NCBI GenBank assembly: GCA_964550435.1
Contig: CAZJZI010000025.1
Location: 1 to 33,828 of the forward strand
Source of the DNA: UBA11400 sp964550435
GTDB taxonomy: Bacteria > Bacteroidota > Rhodothermia > Balneolales > HLUCCA01
Reading direction: 5' to 3'
Length of the DNA stretch: 33,828 nucleotides
Position numbers and translations under genes: made by a program. Every line of letters begins with the position of its first letter. Position 1 is the first letter of the stretch. Shown here one piece after another: positions 17,320-24,849 of the stretch. The notes under the pieces were generated by a model. That model was given only the letters and a program-made list of their open reading frames with translations. It made no database searches and was not told the DNA's origin.

Positions 17320-17784
17320 TCAGGCTCCCTTCATTTTTCTGTCCATCTCTCTCTTTGCGTCTTTTTCGGCCAGGGTCTGTCGCTTATCAAAAACCTTTTT
17401 ACCTCTTGCCAATCCTATCTCGATTTTCGCTTTTCCCTGCTTGAAATACAGTGCCAAAGGGACAAGTGTGAAGCCCTTTTGTGTTATTGCTTTGTCTATT
17501 TTCTGAATTTCTTCTTTGTTTAACAGTAATTTGCGTTCACGACGGGAATCATGGTTATTGTAAGACCCTTGTTCAAACTCCTTGATGTAGAAATCCTTCA
17601 AAAAAACTTCACCGTTTTTCATGTAAGCAAATGAGTCTACAAAAGAGCAGTTTCCTTGACGTAGTGACTTCACCTCGGTTCCTTGCAAAACAATCCCAGC
17701 TTCCCATGTCTTATCGATGTGGAAGTCATGCCGTGCTTTTCGATTTTGCACAGAGATGGGGCTTTTTTTGGGTTCTTTTGCCAT
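17320..17784 (-). CDS. smpB: SsrA-binding protein SmpB
   Basis: Binds tmRNA and delivers it to stalled ribosomes for trans-translation. 154 residues, typical. Seen: an N-terminal NRKARHDFHIDKTWEAGIVL beta-barrel start, GTEVKSLRQGNCSFVDSFAY, the RRERKLLLNKEEI motif, LVPLALYFKQGKAKIEIGLA, and the C-terminal basic tail GKKVFDKRQTLAEKDAKRE that enters the ribosomal mRNA channel. It converges on rnpB, with its stop codon inside the outer inverted-repeat arm. No tmRNA gene is visible in this window. 60 bp downstream of the TPR lipoprotein gene. Confidence 0.98.
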   Translation of the reverse strand: MAKEPKKSPISVQNRKARHDFHIDKTWEAGIVLQGTEVKSLRQGNCSFVDSFAYMKNGEVFLKDFYIKEFEQGSYNNHDSRRERKLLLNKEEIQKIDKAITQKGFTLVPLALYFKQGKAKIEIGLARGKKVFDKRQTLAEKDAKREMDRKMKGA

Positions 17785-17844
17785 ACATTACGTCAGCCTG
17801 TTATTGATCAGGCTGATTTTCGTCTGCTCAATCCGAATGAAAAA

Positions 17845-18300
17845 CTACTCAGCAACTCCCTGAGGTATTTCGCGATTCAAACTACGGTATATTCCTTCTA
17901 TCTGCTCGATTTCAGCTTTAGCTTGGGCGTTTTCAGGATCCAGCTCTACCACTTTACGATAGTGACGAAGTGCTTCAGGCATTCTTGTGCGCATATCGGT
18001 CAATGACCCATAGGTCAGATATAGACCATAGGTCATGTGAGCAGCGATTTTTAGTTCACGAATTTCCACATCATTCTCATCCTGGCCACGAAGCGCATCC
18101 AAAGCTTCTGCGTACTTGTCATTTTCGATGTAGAATTCAACTTTCTGCTTAAGTGAGTATGTATCAAAATCAGCCGGATACTCAACCGTAGCAGGAGTTT
18201 CTTGAAGTTGAGCGTTTTCTGTAGATGGAGTTTCAGATCCACAAGCAGTTAGTGCAACTACAACGGCGACAACAAGAAGGATTTTCAGAATCAGTTTCAT
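17845..18300 (-). CDS. TPR-containing lipoprotein
   Basis: 151 residues. Seen: a signal peptide with lipobox (ALTAC, C20), a Thr/Glu-rich linker to about residue 45, then helical TPR-type repeats (YAEALDALRGQDENDVEIRE; MPEALRHYRKVVELDPENAQ). The second is a classic TPR with the ALxxYxxxxxLdP pattern. Likely a periplasmic or outer-membrane-anchored adaptor; the partner is not identifiable. Gene order is M50 protease, this gene, smpB, all on the minus strand. A 133-bp spacer separates it from the M50 gene, so it probably has its own promoter. No Shine-Dalgarno sequence before the ATG. Confidence 0.85.
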   Translation of the reverse strand: MKLILKILLVVAVVVALTACGSETPSTENAQLQETPATVEYPADFDTYSLKQKVEFYIENDKYAEALDALRGQDENDVEIRELKIAAHMTYGLYLTYGSLTDMRTRMPEALRHYRKVVELDPENAQAKAEIEQIEGIYRSLNREIPQGVAE

Positions 18301-18397
18301 GGATATTAGGACAAACTAGTAGTGAGAAAGATGGTTGATTTTTTTGAGCGAAGACAAGTAAAATACTCAATTTAATAGCCATTATCTACCATATTTT

Positions 18398-18418
18398 GGT
18401 ATTGGGTAGTAGCTAGTT
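18398..18418. repeat. Heptamer remnant downstream of the M50 protease gene
   Basis: GGTATTG and GGTAGTA are adjacent 7-mers of the same GGTAGTR class as the array at 22024-22072, followed by GCTAGTT. Between them and the M50 stop codon lies AGCAGTTT on the minus strand, like the octamer class seen at 32520-32559. The structure begins within about 25 bp of the stop codon. Confidence 0.4.
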
Positions 18419-18433
18419 TAAACTGCTAGCCGC

Positions 18434-19732
18434 TTACTGAATTAATATATATATCGGACTCAAGCTAATACAAAGTACAAACACAACCATGGCAATCCAT
18501 CCCAAAATCTTCCGGCCTGGTGTGAGTGGTTTTTCAATTAGAACAGGAGGATGTTCTATTCCCACTAAAAACAAGAGAAAGAGCGACCAGACAAACCAAA
18601 TAAGAAATCCGGCGGCTGGATTCATACCCACTATAAAAGTAATGGCCAGGATTGTACCAATCAATGATGTCAACCAGGCTGGAATAACCCATTTCAAGTC
18701 GTATCTGAAAGCTTTACCATGCATAGCAAGTAAGATCAGCGCCCATAGAGAAAAACTCAGTGTTGCATAAGCGTTTTCATACTCAGCCAGTAATGCATTA
18801 ATTACTGGAACTGCTCCTATCCCTCCCAGCATGGTAAGTCCTATATAGAATAATCGGGCAAAAACCTTGTGCCGTTTTGATCCAATCAGACAATATAAAA
18901 TGTGTCCCCCATCAAGTTGTCCGACAGGCATGAGATTCAATGCCGTAAAAAACATCCCAAGCCATCCTGCAAATAAAAACGGATAGTGATACATCTCCCA
19001 CATCGGAGGTACATCTTCAAAAAACGATGCTATGAATCCGAAGAGTATCGTGTTCCCGAGGACCATGACTTCCGGCATCTCAGAAGTTGACATTGGATCA
19101 TCGGGATATACACCATATGTGGCTACATATTGCTGCATGGCTTCATGTCCCGGGAAATGTCGAATATACTCTGGACCAGGCATGGTATAAAAACCGATCA
19201 TGAGAATAATAAGAGAAACGATAAATCCAGCTATTGGCCCTGCTATTCCAATATCAAATAGTTTCCGACTGTCTGTCACAGGCTCTTTGATGCGAATCAC
19301 GGCGCCAAATGTTCCAATAAACAGAAATGGCAACGGAATGAAATAGGGTAAGGATGTTCTGATTCGGTGTCTGACTGATGCGAAATAATGGCCAAATTCA
19401 TGTGTCCCGAGGAACAAAAGAAGTAGTGTTGCAAAAAGGAATCCATCCAGAACAAGACTCCATGTAGATTCCGCGGTCTCAAAACGCCCTACAAATGCCA
19501 CACCGCGCTCACTGACTGTGACGATAGTCAATAAAAATAGTCCAAGATGTTTGATCAGTGTTTTTGGACGTAAATCCTGAAGAGGTTCGTTTGGGTTGAT
19601 CCCATATGGATTTTCAAACGTGTAGTTCGTAGACTGATAGTTATCCGAAGGATTTCCTTGCCCTAATTTTTCATTGCTGGGTTCGTTACTTTTCGGAGTT
19701 TCTTGCCAATCAGAGTGTTGATCTGTATTCAC
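18434..19732 (-). CDS. Site-2-protease-like M50 membrane metallopeptidase
   Basis: 432-residue polytopic membrane zinc protease. Seen: a polar cytoplasmic N-terminus of about 60 residues, a transmembrane helix with HEFGH at residues 111-115 (metal-binding histidines and catalytic Glu), at least five further hydrophobic segments, and LDGGH at 273-277 supplying the third zinc ligand (D274). No PDZ domain is evident, so it resembles the plant EGY / bacterial group with an intramembrane core and no PDZ. The start is GTG at 19732, supported by AAGGA six bases upstream; no ATG fits as well. Begins 9 bp after the arginine deiminase stop, so likely co-transcribed with it. The substrate is unknown. 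Confidence 0.92.
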   Translation of the reverse strand: MNTDQHSDWQETPKSNEPSNEKLGQGNPSDNYQSTNYTFENPYGINPNEPLQDLRPKTLIKHLGLFLLTIVTVSERGVAFVGRFETAESTWSLVLDGFLFATLLLLFLGTHEFGHYFASVRHRIRTSLPYFIPLPFLFIGTFGAVIRIKEPVTDSRKLFDIGIAGPIAGFIVSLIILMIGFYTMPGPEYIRHFPGHEAMQQYVATYGVYPDDPMSTSEMPEVMVLGNTILFGFIASFFEDVPPMWEMYHYPFLFAGWLGMFFTALNLMPVGQLDGGHILYCLIGSKRHKVFARLFYIGLTMLGGIGAVPVINALLAEYENAYATLSFSLWALILLAMHGKAFRYDLKWVIPAWLTSLIGTILAITFIVGMNPAAGFLIWFVWSLFLLFLVGIEHPPVLIEKPLTPGRKILGWIAMVVFVLCISLSPIYILIQ

Positions 19733-19741
19733 TAATTATCC

Positions 19742-20980
19742 TTATGAATCTAGCCGGCTGATTGGCATGGTCATACAGCGAGCACCACCTCTACCTCTAC
19801 AAAGTTCGTGTCCTAGAAAACTAATCGCAATTTTCTCATCACCGGTAGGATTAAATCCGGGCTCGCGATATTTGTCGATAAATTCAAACTGATTCATGAT
19901 CTGGTAACCGTGATTCTGCATAGTTTCAAAGGTTTTTACATTTCTTTCATAACCTACTACTACGCCAGGTGACAAAGCAAATAGGTTTGCTCCATCAGAC
20001 CACTGTTCGCGAGATTGCATCACCAGATCATCACCACCACACTTAATAAATGTAATATCTCGCTCCAATGTTTCTTCAAGTGCTGAGTGTAACGATGATT
20101 TCAGATTGGTCACTACTTCTCCGTCTCGAAGAGTCAAGGCCACCACGTTATCCGACCGATCCATAATTGCGGGAGGGAAAGCTACACATTCATTCGGGCT
20201 ACAAAACGTAAAAATCGTATCCAGGTGCATCGATGATCGTTGTTTAGGAATGTCTACGATCAAAACCGTCTTAAAACCACGTTCCAGAATTGCACGCCCA
20301 GCTGACATGACCCCGCTGAACGAAGTCCTTTCACTCATACCAATCAACACCACATCTGAAGAAGCAATCAAGATATCACCACCTTCAATAGTATCAGCAT
20401 CAGGAATACGAATTGTATTCTGTCGAATTCCTGCAAACAATGGGTGAAATCTGATCAGTGTATCCATCAAGATTGATTCTCTGATCCTGGCTACCTTTGC
20501 AGCGCTGGATAGTACTATATGTCCGCCTAAAACAGCTGCTAAGTCACGCGTGAACAGTATATTTGGTGATGGGTGTAAAGCAAGTACTTTAATTTCTTTG
20601 GTAACTCCATGGATCGCAAAATTACATAACTCAACCGGTGATAGATCAAGTAAAGCAGACTTGTACTGAATCAGCAGCAGCCGATCCGGGTGACGTTTTA
20701 TTAATTTCTCAACGAAAAATGTACGGGCATCTTCAGTGGCAAATGCCTCAACGATCAGGTCTACAATTTCAAAAACCTTTCCCGTTTTGGGCATAGCAAC
20801 ACGGAACACCTCTAACATATCACGATGTTCTTTGGCTGCCTGAGACTCAAAAATTATATCATCGAAAAGTAGTTCCTGTTTGATTTCGGGATGAACGAGT
20901 GACACTTCAAACCCTGGGGTATGTACGATGACACCGTTTAACCTGCTTGTCTCTGAATGAACTTGTATTTGCATATACAT
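19742..20980 (-). CDS. arcA: Arginine deiminase
   Basis: Hydrolyses arginine to citrulline and ammonia. 412 residues, matching ArcA (about 405-410). Seen: LNGVIVHTPGFEV near the N-terminus, LLFDDIIFESQAAKEHRDML, LFTRDLAAVLGGHIVLS, the guanidinium-binding IEGGDILI, MHLDTIFTFCSPNECVAFP with the catalytic His, and GRGGARCMTMPISR with nucleophile C402. All catalytic motifs are present. Two in-frame ATGs (20980 and 20974) are possible starts. No ornithine carbamoyltransferase or carbamate kinase is in this window, so this enzyme is apart from a classical arc operon here; it may serve arginine use or citrulline supply. Followed closely by the M50 gene. Confidence 0.94.
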   Translation of the reverse strand: MYMQIQVHSETSRLNGVIVHTPGFEVSLVHPEIKQELLFDDIIFESQAAKEHRDMLEVFRVAMPKTGKVFEIVDLIVEAFATEDARTFFVEKLIKRHPDRLLLIQYKSALLDLSPVELCNFAIHGVTKEIKVLALHPSPNILFTRDLAAVLGGHIVLSSAAKVARIRESILMDTLIRFHPLFAGIRQNTIRIPDADTIEGGDILIASSDVVLIGMSERTSFSGVMSAGRAILERGFKTVLIVDIPKQRSSMHLDTIFTFCSPNECVAFPPAIMDRSDNVVALTLRDGEVVTNLKSSLHSALEETLERDITFIKCGGDDLVMQSREQWSDGANLFALSPGVVVGYERNVKTFETMQNHGYQIMNQFEFIDKYREPGFNPTGDEKIAISFLGHELCRGRGGARCMTMPISRLDS

Positions 20981-21033
20981 CTCAATTAGCTATTTCTATT
21001 TGTGAGCTAATATACAACTTTGTCGTTAGAGAT

Positions 21034-21173
21034 GAGATAAGAGACAAGAGATAAGAGAAAAGAGAAACCACTACCCACTACCTACTTCCTACTTCCTACT
21101 TCCCACTTCCCACTTCCCACTTCCCACTAAAAAATGGTTTTTCTCTTTTCTCTTCTCCCTTCTCTCTTTACCT
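21034..21173. repeat. In-register heptanucleotide array (20 units) before the SirB1-like gene
   Basis: 140 bp that hold a strict 7-bp period through three motif blocks without losing register. First come GAGATAA, GAGACAA, GAGATAA, GAGAAAA and GAGAAAC. Then nine YACTWCC units (two CACTACC, three TACTTCC, four of CACTTCC ending in CACTAAA). Finally, after one transition unit, TTTTCTC twice, TTCTCCC, TTCTCTC and TTTACCT. The outer blocks are reverse complements of each other (GAGANAA versus TTNTCTC), so the array is palindromic overall. It ends 7 bp before the start codon of the gene at 21181. Similar heptamer (STRR-type) repeats are known from cyanobacteria; function unknown. Confidence 0.9.
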
Positions 21174-21180
21174 TTAGCAA

Positions 21181-22035
21181 ATGACAAGCAAAGCTGAAAT
21201 CGAGTCCCTTTTGTATCTGCTAGATGATCCTGATGAATTCGTCAGGTCATCGGTACTGCAGCGCTTTGAGTCTATGACTCAACATCAGATACCCCTTTTG
21301 GATGAGTTTCGTGCCAAAACTAAAGATGCTACTGCAAAGAAAATGCTCGATGAAACGATTTTAAAACTTACATTTCCATCTGTTGAACAGGAGTTTTTGA
21401 ATCTGATAGAATCAGGAGTTAGTTCTCTTGAAGAGCTTGAATCCGCTATAATACTATTGATCCGGATTCAGAACCCAACTATAAGAGAAGAGCTGTATGT
21501 CAGAAAGTTGAATTATATAGCCAGTGAGATTCAGGCAGAAATTTCGTACACGTTACAGCCGATAAAGCAGATGGAACTGCTTATCTATCATGTTTTTCAT
21601 ACCCATGGCTTCAAAGCTCCTGAAAACGGCACCTTTTTACCACAGAACGTCCAGTTAAATGGAGTTATGGACGAAAAACAAGGGATCCCACTTACACTCT
21701 CGTTAGTGGTTCTGTTTCTAGCACGCCGACTCGAGCTGTCATTTAGTGGAGTCAACATGCCTATTCATTTTTTGATGAGATATGATTTTGATGCACAAGT
21801 TGTGTATCTCGATCCGTACAACGGTGGGCGACCCGTAAGTTTGGAAGAGTGCCTAAACTTCTTGAAGAAAAACAACATTCGTCCGGAACAAGATTACTTC
21901 AACAAGAGCACTCCGTTGCAAATGCTGCTTCGAACACTTAGGAATCTATACAATGCCTACCAGATTGCTGACGATCCGATGCGCCAGAATATGATTGAGA
22001 TCCTAATAACTCATTTAGAATTAGGTAGTAGGTAG
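21181..22035 (+). CDS. SirB1-like transglutaminase-fold protein
   Basis: 284 residues. Seen: an N-terminal helical part, then the SirB1/Transglut_core2 block: PIKQMELLIYHVFHTHGFKA, FLPQNVQLNGVMDEKQGIPL and TLSLVVLFLARRLELSFSGV followed by NMPIHFLMRYD, and a C-terminal helical segment. The family carries the transglutaminase-like fold, generally without a clear catalytic Cys; none is visible at the helix start here, so an enzymatic role is doubtful. The only plus-strand gene in this neighbourhood. A heptamer array ends 7 bp before its ATG, and the last residues and TAG stop (22033-22035) lie inside an inverted heptamer array, so the repeat supplies its C-terminus. No Shine-Dalgarno sequence. 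Confidence 0.88.
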   Translation: MTSKAEIESLLYLLDDPDEFVRSSVLQRFESMTQHQIPLLDEFRAKTKDATAKKMLDETILKLTFPSVEQEFLNLIESGVSSLEELESAIILLIRIQNPTIREELYVRKLNYIASEIQAEISYTLQPIKQMELLIYHVFHTHGFKAPENGTFLPQNVQLNGVMDEKQGIPLTLSLVVLFLARRLELSFSGVNMPIHFLMRYDFDAQVVYLDPYNGGRPVSLEECLNFLKKNNIRPEQDYFNKSTPLQMLLRTLRNLYNAYQIADDPMRQNMIEILITHLELGSR

Positions 22036-22072
22036 TGGGGAGTAGGTAGTGGGGAGTAGGTAGTGGGTAGTG
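22024..22072. repeat. Heptanucleotide array overlapping the 3' end of the SirB1-like gene
   Basis: Seven perfect-register units: GGTAGTA, GGTAGTG, GGGAGTA, GGTAGTG, GGGAGTA, GGTAGTG, GGTAGTG. Their complements (CACTACC, TACTCCC) are the same class as the central block at 21069-21131, so the gene between is flanked by inverted arrays. The stop codon of that gene is inside unit 2. Confidence 0.9.
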
Positions 22073-22119
22073 GCAGAAAAAAAATCCACCTCTCCCCGAT
22101 TTCATTAGTAAAACAATAC

Positions 22120-22193
22120 GCAGCTTAAGCTACCCCAACGATCGTAAAGCGATCACCAACGTGGCAAGGCCACTCAACCGCAGCGCAAGCTGC
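22120..22193. repeat. Train of four short hairpins with about 20-bp period
   Basis: GCAGCTTAAGCTAC (22120-22133), GATCG/CGATC with loop TAAAG (22140-22154), GTGGC/GCCAC with loop AAG (22161-22173) and GCAGC/GCTGC with loop GCAA (22180-22193). Spacers are CCCAAC, ACCAAC and TCAACC. Stem sequences differ, while spacing, stem size and spacer are kept. The first stem pairs fully only as minus-strand RNA (G-U pair), suggesting it is read as the 3' UTR of the adaptor gene, whose stop is at 22202. Confidence 0.8.
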
Positions 22194-22201
22194 CTATTTG
22201 A

Positions 22202-23554
22202 TTACTGCTTGCGAATCATAGCTTTGTCTTTTAGCTGTCGTGACAACAGTCGGTAGTTTCCGGTAATGATCTCGACACCTTCATCAAGACCACGCAAGAT
22301 CTGAATGTGTGTATCGTCACTAATTCCGGTCTCAACCTCAACCATTTTTGCACGATTCCCATCCACAAGGAATACAACGCGTCGGATATCCTCACGAGTA
22401 GCAGTAGTATCAGAAGTTACCGGCTTAACTTCATCTTCCTCTGCCCCTTCTTCAATAGATTCGTTATCATTCTCATCACCATCCAGATCAGCGAAGTCAC
22501 GAACTGTGACTGACTGAATCGGTACAGCAATTACATTAAATTCGGTATGTGTTTCAATATCAACCGATGCCGACATCCCAGGTTTGAACTCAGGAGTCGG
22601 TTCGGCACTCTGGGTTTCATCGGCAGATGCCAGCTGCAAAAGTTGTGGACTTGATTCCAGGTTATGTGCTGTGGTGATTCTGATTTTAACAACATACTCA
22701 GAAATTTGCTCGGTTGTTCCCTCTCCGCGACGGGTAGCAGAGTTTGCTATTTCAGTCACGACACCCTGGAAGTTTCGACCAGAGTACGCATCAACTAATA
22801 TGCGAGAAGTGTCTCCCACGGCTACTTTAACGATGTCATTTTCGTTCACACGAACCTCTACTTCCATCTGCTCGAGACGTGCGATTCTGAGAATTTCAGT
22901 ACCGGTCATTTGAACACTACCAACGACACGTTCCCCAGCTTCTACATTCAACTTGCTGATGGTTCCACTTATCGGAGCGCGAATTACGGTCTTTCTGAGT
23001 TCTTCCTGAGCCTGACGAAGTGATGCTTCGGTGCTTTGAACACTGTATGTCGCTGCATTGTAATTTGCATTATCGGCTTCGTACTGGGTTTTTGCAGTTA
23101 CATACTCCATTTCAGGGATGATGTTCTTATCGTATAGTTCTTTCTGCTTTTCGTAGTTGAGTTTTGAACGTAACATTCCAGCATACGCTTGTTGTTCACG
23201 GGCTTTCGAGTTCAACAATGCAGCCTGAATCTCGTCGATACGAGCCTGATAGATATCAGGCCGAATTCTGACTAAAAGATCGCCTTCGTTGACATAGTCA
23301 CCTTCACGAACAGTTAGTTCAATAATCTCACCACTCACATCAGGAGATATAATGACTTCAACTTCAGGGCTGATTACCCCAGACGCTGAAACCAGTTGAG
23401 TCAATGTTTTTCGCTCTGATTTACCGGTTTCGACCAATGATCCGGATTCGCTATCGAGCCAACCCATTGTACGAGCCAAGACTCCAAGAGCAATAAGCGC
23501 GACCACAACCACGCCGAGGATGATAAAGGTTTTTTTGTTTGATGTAGTAGCCAT
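22202..23554 (-). CDS. MacA-like periplasmic adaptor (HlyD/RND family)
   Basis: 450-residue membrane fusion protein that links an inner-membrane ABC permease to an outer-membrane channel. Seen: an N-terminal membrane anchor at residues 9-28, a first lipoyl half with SGVISPEVEVIISPDVSGEI and REGDYVNEGDLLVRI, a helical hairpin at about 100-190, the second lipoyl half TVIRAPISGTISKLNVEAGE, a beta-barrel domain, an acidic insert near residues 350-380 (DLDGDENDNESIEEGAEEDE), and a C-terminal membrane-proximal domain. Downstream of two MacB-type permease genes on the same strand. An ATPase gene is not adjacent. A hairpin train begins 9 bp after its TAA stop. Confidence 0.93.
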   Translation of the reverse strand: MATTSNKKTFIILGVVVVALIALGVLARTMGWLDSESGSLVETGKSERKTLTQLVSASGVISPEVEVIISPDVSGEIIELTVREGDYVNEGDLLVRIRPDIYQARIDEIQAALLNSKAREQQAYAGMLRSKLNYEKQKELYDKNIIPEMEYVTAKTQYEADNANYNAATYSVQSTEASLRQAQEELRKTVIRAPISGTISKLNVEAGERVVGSVQMTGTEILRIARLEQMEVEVRVNENDIVKVAVGDTSRILVDAYSGRNFQGVVTEIANSATRRGEGTTEQISEYVVKIRITTAHNLESSPQLLQLASADETQSAEPTPEFKPGMSASVDIETHTEFNVIAVPIQSVTVRDFADLDGDENDNESIEEGAEEDEVKPVTSDTTATREDIRRVVFLVDGNRAKMVEVETGISDDTHIQILRGLDEGVEIITGNYRLLSRQLKDKAMIRKQ

Positions 23555-23619
23555 GGTATCTGAGTTATTTAACGAAATGATTGTATTGATTAAACTAAAT
23601 TGCTGATTAGTATATGAGG

Positions 23620-24837
23620 TTATTCATACCTTAGACAGGTTATTGGATCTAGATTGGCTGCGACTCTGGCGGGATAAACTCCAAAAATCAAGCCAATAAG
23701 TGTCATTGTACCAACTCCTACAAAAATGGAGTCCCAAGGGATAACAAATCCTGTTTCCATTGACATCGCCAATAAATTTCCACCAAGTATTCCTACGATA
23801 ATTCCAAGAACACCTCCAATTTGACATATCACGACAGTTTCCAAAAGAAACTGCTGGACGATCGCTTTTTTTGTAGCCCCAATTGATTTACGGATACCTA
23901 TCTCACGAGTTCGTTCGGTAACAGAAACGAGCATGATATTCATAACACCGATGCCAGCTCCTAGTAAGGATATTCCACCTACAGCTACACCGAAAAGCAG
24001 TAGAATACCAGTGAACTCATCGAAAGTCCCACGCAAAGACTCGTTAGTTTCGATTTCAAAGTCATTCGGATCACCAGGCTCCAGGCCTCGAATTACTCTA
24101 AAAAGACCTGTCATCTCTTCAATAGTCTCGTTGATTAACAATATATCAGCCGCCTGAACCATAATTTGGACGTTTCGGTCTTTCCCGTATACCTGGGTTA
24201 ATCTCGAGTATGGAGCGACAACAAAGTTATCCAGCGACTCACCAAATGCAGACCCCTTAGCTTTTGCAAGTCCGATAATGGTGTAGGGTTGTCCTGAAAT
24301 CCTGATTGTTTTTCCAATCGGATTTGTTCTGTCAAATAGCGCCTTGCGGACGTCCTCTCCGATAATGGCAACAGGTCGATTATTCACTACATCGCTTTCA
24401 ATCATATCGCGCCCTTCTTCGATGTCGTAGGCATTATTGGTCATCCAATATTCGTTCCCACCATAAATCACCACCGTTGGATTCGTGGTTTCATCGTTTC
24501 CCTCCACGCGAGTGAACGCAAATCTAACATCCGGACTAAATCCACGCCCAAGTTCTGATCGGTCGCGCAGCTGCTCAAACTGTTGAAATGATATTGGTTG
24601 CCGGTTACGAAGTGAAGGATCTCCCATACTTACAACGGGACGATTACTAATATTAATTACAGATCCACCCATGATAGTTAAGGTCTGCTTAAAATAGGTA
24701 TCGATTACTTTGACTGCTGTTGAGGCTGAAATCACAGCAAATACACCAATCATAATCGCGAAAAGTGTTAATCCCGATCGGAGCTTGTTTTCCGCCAGTG
24801 AGTTCAGAGAAACTTTAAAAATTTCGGAAATATTCAT
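23620..24837 (-). CDS. MacB-type ABC transporter permease (copy 2)
   Basis: 405 residues. Seen: an N-terminal transmembrane helix after LAENKLRSGLTLFAIMIGVF, a MacB-PCD periplasmic domain over about residues 45-265 (NRPVAIIGEDVRKALFDRTN; PYTIIGLAKAKG), then the FtsX core with three helices and the signature MNIMLVSVTERTREIGIRKS, ending YPARVAANLDPITCLRYE. It is an FtsX-domain permease with no fused ATPase, unlike E. coli MacB. It lies 12 bp after a paralogous permease and 65 bp before the adaptor gene, so the three form one export operon. Paired permeases probably make a heterodimer. The ATPase must come from elsewhere. Substrate unknown. Confidence 0.93.
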   Translation of the reverse strand: MNISEIFKVSLNSLAENKLRSGLTLFAIMIGVFAVISASTAVKVIDTYFKQTLTIMGGSVINISNRPVVSMGDPSLRNRQPISFQQFEQLRDRSELGRGFSPDVRFAFTRVEGNDETTNPTVVIYGGNEYWMTNNAYDIEEGRDMIESDVVNNRPVAIIGEDVRKALFDRTNPIGKTIRISGQPYTIIGLAKAKGSAFGESLDNFVVAPYSRLTQVYGKDRNVQIMVQAADILLINETIEEMTGLFRVIRGLEPGDPNDFEIETNESLRGTFDEFTGILLLFGVAVGGISLLGAGIGVMNIMLVSVTERTREIGIRKSIGATKKAIVQQFLLETVVICQIGGVLGIIVGILGGNLLAMSMETGFVIPWDSIFVGVGTMTLIGLIFGVYPARVAANLDPITCLRYE

Positions 24838-24849
24838 AAATCAAATGTT

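Larger units (their letters stand above)
16863..17329. repeat. Nested inverted repeats enclosing rnpB
   Basis: Outside P1, AATTTGGTCA (16889-16898) is the exact complement of TGACCAAATT (17276-17285). Further out, GGGAGCCTGACC (16863-16874) is the exact complement of GGTCAGGCTCCC (17318-17329). The order is nested, so a precursor RNA could extend P1 with 10- and 12-bp helices. The outer right arm overlaps the smpB stop codon. Each left arm also pairs locally, giving alternative folds. Confidence 0.7.

Noticed and set aside
21034..22193. CRISPR array
   Set aside because: Repeats are 7 bp or about 20-bp hairpin modules without 24-37-bp direct repeats or unique spacers, and no cas genes are present.
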